Positions 31,791-35,208 of a stretch of 35,208 bases of DNA are shown here, one piece after another. This stretch comes from Elusimicrobia bacterium UBA6262 (lineage in GTDB: Bacteria > CAYTYR01 > UBA6262). The stretch covers positions 1-35,208 of the forward strand of contig DJVG01000057.1 in NCBI GenBank assembly GCA_002441095.1. The letters are read 5' to 3'. Made by a program: the position numbers and the translations under genes. The notes beneath the pieces were generated by a model. It was given only the letters and a program-made list of their open reading frames with translations. It made no database searches and was not told the origin of the DNA. How positions within the stretch are numbered: position 1 is the first letter of the stretch; the number at the start of each line of letters is the position of its first letter.

Positions 31791-32369
31791 TTAGTAGTTT
31801 CCCTTTAACGCTTCAAGCTCTGTGCTTTGCGTGCCATTATCCCAGGTTACCGTGACCCGCACCCTTTTAAAGCGGGTAATGACAGAGGAAACTGTGTCCA
31901 CATTGGTTTCGCTCACATAATCCACTGCCACTGTCCGGGTATAACCTGTATATTCAGTCATGGCTGTGCCGTCCACTTCCCTGGGTGGTGATTCAGTGTA
32001 ATTCCGGTAATCATCGACATCGTCATAGTTGCGGGTAGTCGGCAGGCCGGAGCGGGTTTCGCCGGTATCCGGACCTAAACTTACCGGTGCAACCGGATTG
32101 ACCGGATTTTCATCAAACTTTTTCGGCATTATTTCTTCCAACAGGTCTTGCGCCAGCATTGTGGCTACAGTTATCTGCTGCGGCGTCTTGCCCTGTTTAA
32201 CCCCTTGGCTAAAGACCATGATCACCGGAACCAAAGCTACGGCGATAACAACCACAGCGACCAGCACTTCAGCCAGGGAAAATCCTTTTGAAAAACGATT
32301 ACACCGATTAAAAAGACGATTACCCGCCAAAAAACGTCGGCGGGCGCAGCACAGATTAAAGATTTTCAT
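31791..32369 (-). CDS. PilV/GspI-like minor pseudopilin with repeat-derived leader
   Basis: A 192-residue pseudopilin. The cleavage site is FSKG followed by FSLAEVLVAVVVIAVALVPV with Glu +5. The globular part includes MLAQDLLEEIMPKKF, typical of PilV/GspI. The leader is unusually long (29 residues; 6-10 is usual), because residues 4-18 (FNLCCARRRFLAGNR) are encoded by a palindromic element also present in the preceding gene. Residues ~19-26 come from a family C word. The ATG at 32369 overlaps the stop of the preceding gene (ATGA). The extra leader would be removed by prepilin peptidase. Confidence 0.9.
   Translation of the reverse strand: MKIFNLCCARRRFLAGNRLFNRCNRFSKGFSLAEVLVAVVVIAVALVPVIMVFSQGVKQGKTPQQITVATMLAQDLLEEIMPKKFDENPVNPVAPVSLGPDTGETRSGLPTTRNYDDVDDYRNYTESPPREVDGTAMTEYTGYTRTVAVDYVSETNVDTVSSVITRFKRVRVTVTWDNGTQSTELEALKGNY
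32316..32360. repeat. Palindromic coding element, copy 1 (in the pilV-like leader)
   Basis: 45 bp, 41 of which match the copy at 32840-32884. The core is CCCGCC (32323-32328) and GGCGGG (32339-32344) around a 10-nt loop. On the coding strand it reads in frame as FNLCCARRRFLAGNR. A family C word, GATTACACCGATT (32297-32309), lies next to it. Confidence 0.92.
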
Positions 32370-32917
32370 GGTTTAGTCCAATAGACACGCCCGGTATTAT
32401 CCTCTACCCAGACAGAATAGGAATCAGAGTTATATTGTAGCACCGCTTTGCCGCCGGTGGCGTTACGGCCCAAAGGATCAAACTCAATATATTCTGTCCC
32501 TGCCGGGAAAGCAGCAGAGACAATGTTGACATTATGATATTCACCCGTGGTAAAATCACGGATCATAGGCTTGCGATTAACCGGGTCGATCAGGGGATTA
32601 GTAAATGTGCTGGTATATACCACATAGCACTCCTGGGCCGGATAAAAAATAACCCCGCTCTTAACCTGCGTGGTTTCTGCTGTTTTCCTGGCCAACACCA
32701 GATCAGAAACCAGCATCCTGGCGGCAGCTTTAGCCCGGTAGCTAAATATCCCGGTCATGGAGACAAACACTACGGCGGTTAAAAAGCCGATCAGCGCCAG
32801 CATGATCATGGTTTCAACCAGGGTAAATCCCCTGGAAGAACGATGACCCGCCAAAGAGCGTCGGCGGGCGCTGCACAGATTAAAAGAAAGATTACATTGA
32901 TTTTTTTTAGGTATCAT
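32366..32917 (-). CDS. FimT/GspH-like minor pseudopilin with repeat-derived leader
   Basis: A 183-residue pseudopilin from the ATG at 32917 (AGGA about 8 nt upstream; GTG at 32944 is less likely). The cleavage site is SSRG followed by FTLVETMIMLALIGFLTAVV, with Glu +5. The mature part contains AAARMLVSDLVLARKTAETTQ, characteristic of GspH/FimT, then a beta-rich domain. The leader is 30 residues long, since residues 12-26 (FNLCSARRRSLAGHR) are encoded by the palindromic element. It is the first gene of the minor-pilin cluster and overlaps the next gene by ATGA. Confidence 0.9.
   Translation of the reverse strand: MIPKKNQCNLSFNLCSARRRSLAGHRSSRGFTLVETMIMLALIGFLTAVVFVSMTGIFSYRAKAAARMLVSDLVLARKTAETTQVKSGVIFYPAQECYVVYTSTFTNPLIDPVNRKPMIRDFTTGEYHNVNIVSAAFPAGTEYIEFDPLGRNATGGKAVLQYNSDSYSVWVEDNTGRVYWTKP
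32840..32884. repeat. Palindromic coding element, copy 2 (in the fimT/gspH-like leader)
   Basis: Same element as at 32316-32360, with CCCGCC (32847-32852) and GGCGGG (32863-32868). It reads in the same frame as FNLCSARRRSLAGHR. The family C-like word GATTACATTGATT (32890-32902) lies on its other side. Confidence 0.92.
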
Positions 32918-32995
32918 ATTTTTGTCCTGCCTATGTAGTATCACAATCGGCCGTTAAATTCAATCCTAATCTGCACTTACTGTCCTGTGCCTGTA

Positions 32996-33745
32996 TTATT
33001 TTTCTTTTCTTTTAAATATCTTAAATCGTCCCAGGTGAAGTTTTTGCAGGACAAATTTACCCACTACAGCCACCGTAGACAAGCCATAGACAGTCGAGTT
33101 CAGGAAATTAATAGATGAGGCTTCCCTAAAGTAGCGCGCTGGCACTGGTGTCTCTCCCAGCCGGAACCCGAAATAAACTGCCTCGGCCAGTAATTCGGTA
33201 TCAAACACAAAATTATCAGAATTATTCTGCCAGGGAATGGTTTCCAGCACTTTCCTGGTATAGGCCCTGAATCCGGTATGGAATTCGCTCAGGTTCTGGC
33301 CGAAAAAGATATTTTCCAGCAAAGTAAGCGCCCGGTTACTGATATATTTATACAGCGGCATGCCTCCTGCCAAAGCCTCTACCCTGGTCCTGATCCTGGA
33401 CCCCAGCATGACATCATACAACCCTGCGGTTAATGGCTGGATCATATAGGGAATAAGCCGGGAATCATACTGGTAATCAGGATGAACCATCACCACAATA
33501 TCAGCGCCTTGTTCCAAGGCTTTCTGATAGCAGGTTTTCTGATTACCGCCATAACCCAGGTTTTTTTCATGCGCATATACCTGCAACCCTAACTCACGGG
33601 CTATGCTTACCGTATTATCGCGGCTGGCATCGTCTACGACAATAATCCCATCCACTATCCCGGGGGGTATATCCTGTACTGTTTTGGCAATGGTTTTCTC
33701 AGCATTATACGCAGGCATAACCACTATTATTTTTTGTTTCGCCAT
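32996..33745 (-). CDS. Family 2 glycosyltransferase (polyprenyl-phosphate sugar transferase-like)
   Basis: GT-A fold glycosyltransferase of 249 residues. It opens IIVVMPAYNAEKTIAKTV, followed by the nucleotide-binding VDDASRDNT, NLGYGGNQKTCYQKAL, and HPDYQYD in the position of the acidic metal-binding motif. It has GSR plus FHTGFRAYTRKVLE, typical of DPM1-like enzymes that use a polyprenyl-phosphate or a glycan acceptor. There is no C-terminal membrane domain; the basic tail (KIFKRKEK) may lie near the membrane. The start is ATG at 33745 with GGGGGG upstream. It follows the YfhO-like gene and may work with it in surface glycan modification. The substrate is unknown. Confidence 0.9.
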   Translation of the reverse strand: MAKQKIIVVMPAYNAEKTIAKTVQDIPPGIVDGIIVVDDASRDNTVSIARELGLQVYAHEKNLGYGGNQKTCYQKALEQGADIVVMVHPDYQYDSRLIPYMIQPLTAGLYDVMLGSRIRTRVEALAGGMPLYKYISNRALTLLENIFFGQNLSEFHTGFRAYTRKVLETIPWQNNSDNFVFDTELLAEAVYFGFRLGETPVPARYFREASSINFLNSTVYGLSTVAVVGKFVLQKLHLGRFKIFKRKEK

Positions 33746-33791
33746 TATTCCCCCCAGTAGTAAATACGTTTATCAGGATATTAAAAAAAGA

Positions 33792-33938
33792 TTATCAGGA
33801 AATCAGGAAACCAGGTAGTGGCTATCAGGACATCAGAACATCAGGTACTTGCCTGATTCCCTGATAACCTGATAACCACATCCTGATACCCTGATCTACT
33901 GATACTCTTTATTAATCATTTGATTACCTGATTTCCTG
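33792..33938. repeat. Intergenic hairpin of ~8-nt words, family I copy 4
   Basis: The left arm (33792-33845) carries ATCAGGAA, ACCAGGTA and ATCAGAAC words. The right arm (33852-33903) carries CCTGATTC, CCTGATAA and CCTGATAC words, and an extra block (33921-33938) TGATTACCTGATTTCCTG continues it. It begins about 16 nt after the yfhO-like stop and stretches to near the glycosyltransferase start. Confidence 0.85.
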
Positions 33939-33954
33939 TTCCTATTCACATTAT

Positions 33955-35208
33955 TTAGCATTTAGAATTATTCTTTATGCCTCTGGCTGCCAGTACGCTT
34001 AAAATGACCAGCATCATAACCCCGATCATCACGCCAATTCTAAATTTAACCGGCCGATAGGAAAACCTGACCAGCCAATCACCGGCAGGTACCTTGATGG
34101 ACCGGAAAAGGTAATTAGCGTCATATATTTTCGTTGCTATACCATTTATTTCAGCAACCCAGCCAGGGTAGTTAGTATCAAACAGAACCAGCCAGGCCGG
34201 ACGATGAGCTTTCACGCGCAAAATAATTTCATTCAGGTCATAGGCCAGGATCTCTGGCTGATCACTGCTGAGGACCTCGGTATCATCATCCTCTTTAGCC
34301 GGTAAAGCAGTACCGGTTAACACCACCACATCAGCAGGGTTAAATTCTTTGGCAAAAAGAAAATTCACTGTGGCCATATCGTTTTCCGGCGGGCGCACTA
34401 TGGCCTTGGGCACCAGTATCGCCCGGGGCAAGATCAGCTGGTTCTCATAAACCGTAAAGCTTTCCATTTTTGACACTACTCGCAGGTTCTGGTCCTCGAT
34501 ATCATCCCGCTGGGTAAAAATATAGCGTATCCCAAACATTTGACCCAGCGGCGTGCAACTATAATTGGGTTGACTTTTCAAAACCTGGGCCATGTTCTGT
34601 TGTCTGACCAGGTTAATGGATTCGTAAGTACCTACATCCGCCAGATGATAATTCATGCCCATATTAGTCAGCAACGGGAGCTTATTCCTGGCCATCTCAT
34701 CTAAACCGATACCCACGCGCCTTCCTTTTTCAAATATATACCTGGACTGCCTGAGATTTCCTTGCAGGAAATGGATCACCGGAGGTTTATCCCGGTAAAA
34801 TTCCTCTTTGACTATTGGTTCTAGATCCTGGACCGAGTTAAAAAAAGTTAGGTTGCCATAAACCAATATAGCCAATCCCAGGTAAAATACCGGCTTTTTT
34901 ATTTTATGCCGGATCAGCCAGAGCAGCCCGAAGCAGAGCAGGATAATGAGACCCTGGAAATAATCTTTCAGTATGGTGGGCAGGTATTGCTGATACAGAG
35001 ACATCATTTTAGCTGGCTCTAGTTCTGGCATATAAGCTTTTGCCAGCCAACTAATTATGGTGTTGCGGAACAAGTAAAACAAAACATATCCACTGAGGGC
35101 CAAACCAGTGAATGCAGCCAGTCGTTTTGTGCCGCTATTTTTTGCTCCGGTCCGCAGCAAAAATTCACAGCCGATACTGGCTAAGATCACCATACTGAGA
35201 TCAAGGAT
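33955..35208 (-). CDS. YfhO-like integral membrane protein, 5' end cut by window edge
   Basis: At least 417 residues, open to the right edge in frame, so the N-terminal membrane-rich part is missing. The visible part has about three to four membrane helices, then a large extracytoplasmic domain. That domain contains LFDTNYPGWVAEINGIATKIYDANYLFRSIKVPAG and VRFSYRP, the conserved C-terminal block of YfhO-family proteins, and ends in one more membrane helix. YfhO is a GT-C-like family linked to glycosylation of lipoteichoic acid in Gram-positives; in diderms it is found near glycan genes. The adjacent GT2 gene fits a two-component sugar transfer (polyprenyl donor made by GT2, used by YfhO); this is inference. 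Confidence 0.82.
   Translation of the reverse strand: MLDLSMVILASIGCEFLLRTGAKNSGTKRLAAFTGLALSGYVLFYLFRNTIISWLAKAYMPELEPAKMMSLYQQYLPTILKDYFQGLIILLCFGLLWLIRHKIKKPVFYLGLAILVYGNLTFFNSVQDLEPIVKEEFYRDKPPVIHFLQGNLRQSRYIFEKGRRVGIGLDEMARNKLPLLTNMGMNYHLADVGTYESINLVRQQNMAQVLKSQPNYSCTPLGQMFGIRYIFTQRDDIEDQNLRVVSKMESFTVYENQLILPRAILVPKAIVRPPENDMATVNFLFAKEFNPADVVVLTGTALPAKEDDDTEVLSSDQPEILAYDLNEIILRVKAHRPAWLVLFDTNYPGWVAEINGIATKIYDANYLFRSIKVPAGDWLVRFSYRPVKFRIGVMIGVMMLVILSVLAARGIKNNSKC

Noticed and set aside
32918..32995. Promoter upstream of the pseudopilin cluster (TTGAAT near 32960)
   Set aside because: No -10 with acceptable match at 16-18 bp spacing; too weak to list.

Overview
The window is a fully co-directional block from a bacterial chromosome: every gene I can support lies on the minus strand, so transcription runs from the right end of the window to the left. 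Both edges cut a gene (a YfhO-like membrane protein at the right, rlmB at the left). The cell is a diderm (Mla lipid transport, a LolB-like lipoprotein, type IV pilus parts). Its housekeeping gene order nevertheless strongly recalls Bacillota: radA-yacL-ispD-ispF-cysE-cysS-rlmB, rpsF-ssb-rpsR-yybS-rplI-dnaB, and ispE-spoVG-glmU-prs-ctc-pth. This mix, with frequent GTG/TTG starts and repeat-filled intergenic gaps, suggests an uncultivated diderm candidate phylum, perhaps Omnitrophota or a relative; that placement is inference.

Layout in transcription order (right to left). (1) 35208-32996: YfhO-like protein and a GT2 glycosyltransferase. (2) 32917-29568: four pseudopilin genes in the order FimT/GspH, PilV/GspI, PilW/GspJ, PilX/GspK; the last is fused to an eight-repeat PQQ-type beta-propeller, a candidate pilus-tip adhesin. 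(3) 29430-25404: a clear sigma70-type promoter, a PilM-PilN fusion, PilO and a TPR protein. (4) 25251-17475: LolB-like lipoprotein, ispE, spoVG, tRNA-Gln, a short GlmU (uridylyltransferase only), prs, a membrane GAF-GGDEF protein with a degenerate SGQEF motif, rplY and pth. (5) 17429-15375: membrane pyrophosphatase. (6) 15366-9801: candidate promoter and leader, then rpsF, ssb, rpsR, yybS-like, rplI, dnaB, alr. (7) 9683-6422: mlaE, mlaF and a long MlaD with a predicted C-terminal beta-barrel. (8) 6304-1: radA, yacL-like, ispD, ispF, cysE, cysS, rlmB.

The most unusual feature is the intergenic DNA. Tight junctions (0-25 bp) carry no repeat, but almost every looser junction holds a 60-220 bp imperfect hairpin built from short tandem words (7, 8, 13 or 16 nt). 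It normally begins within about 20 bp of the preceding stop codon. At least eight word families are present and several recur at unrelated junctions. A related palindromic element also lies in frame inside the leader peptides of two pseudopilins, where prepilin peptidase would remove it. There is no CRISPR array, transposase, integrase or prophage gene. No stretch longer than 300 bp lacks a gene.
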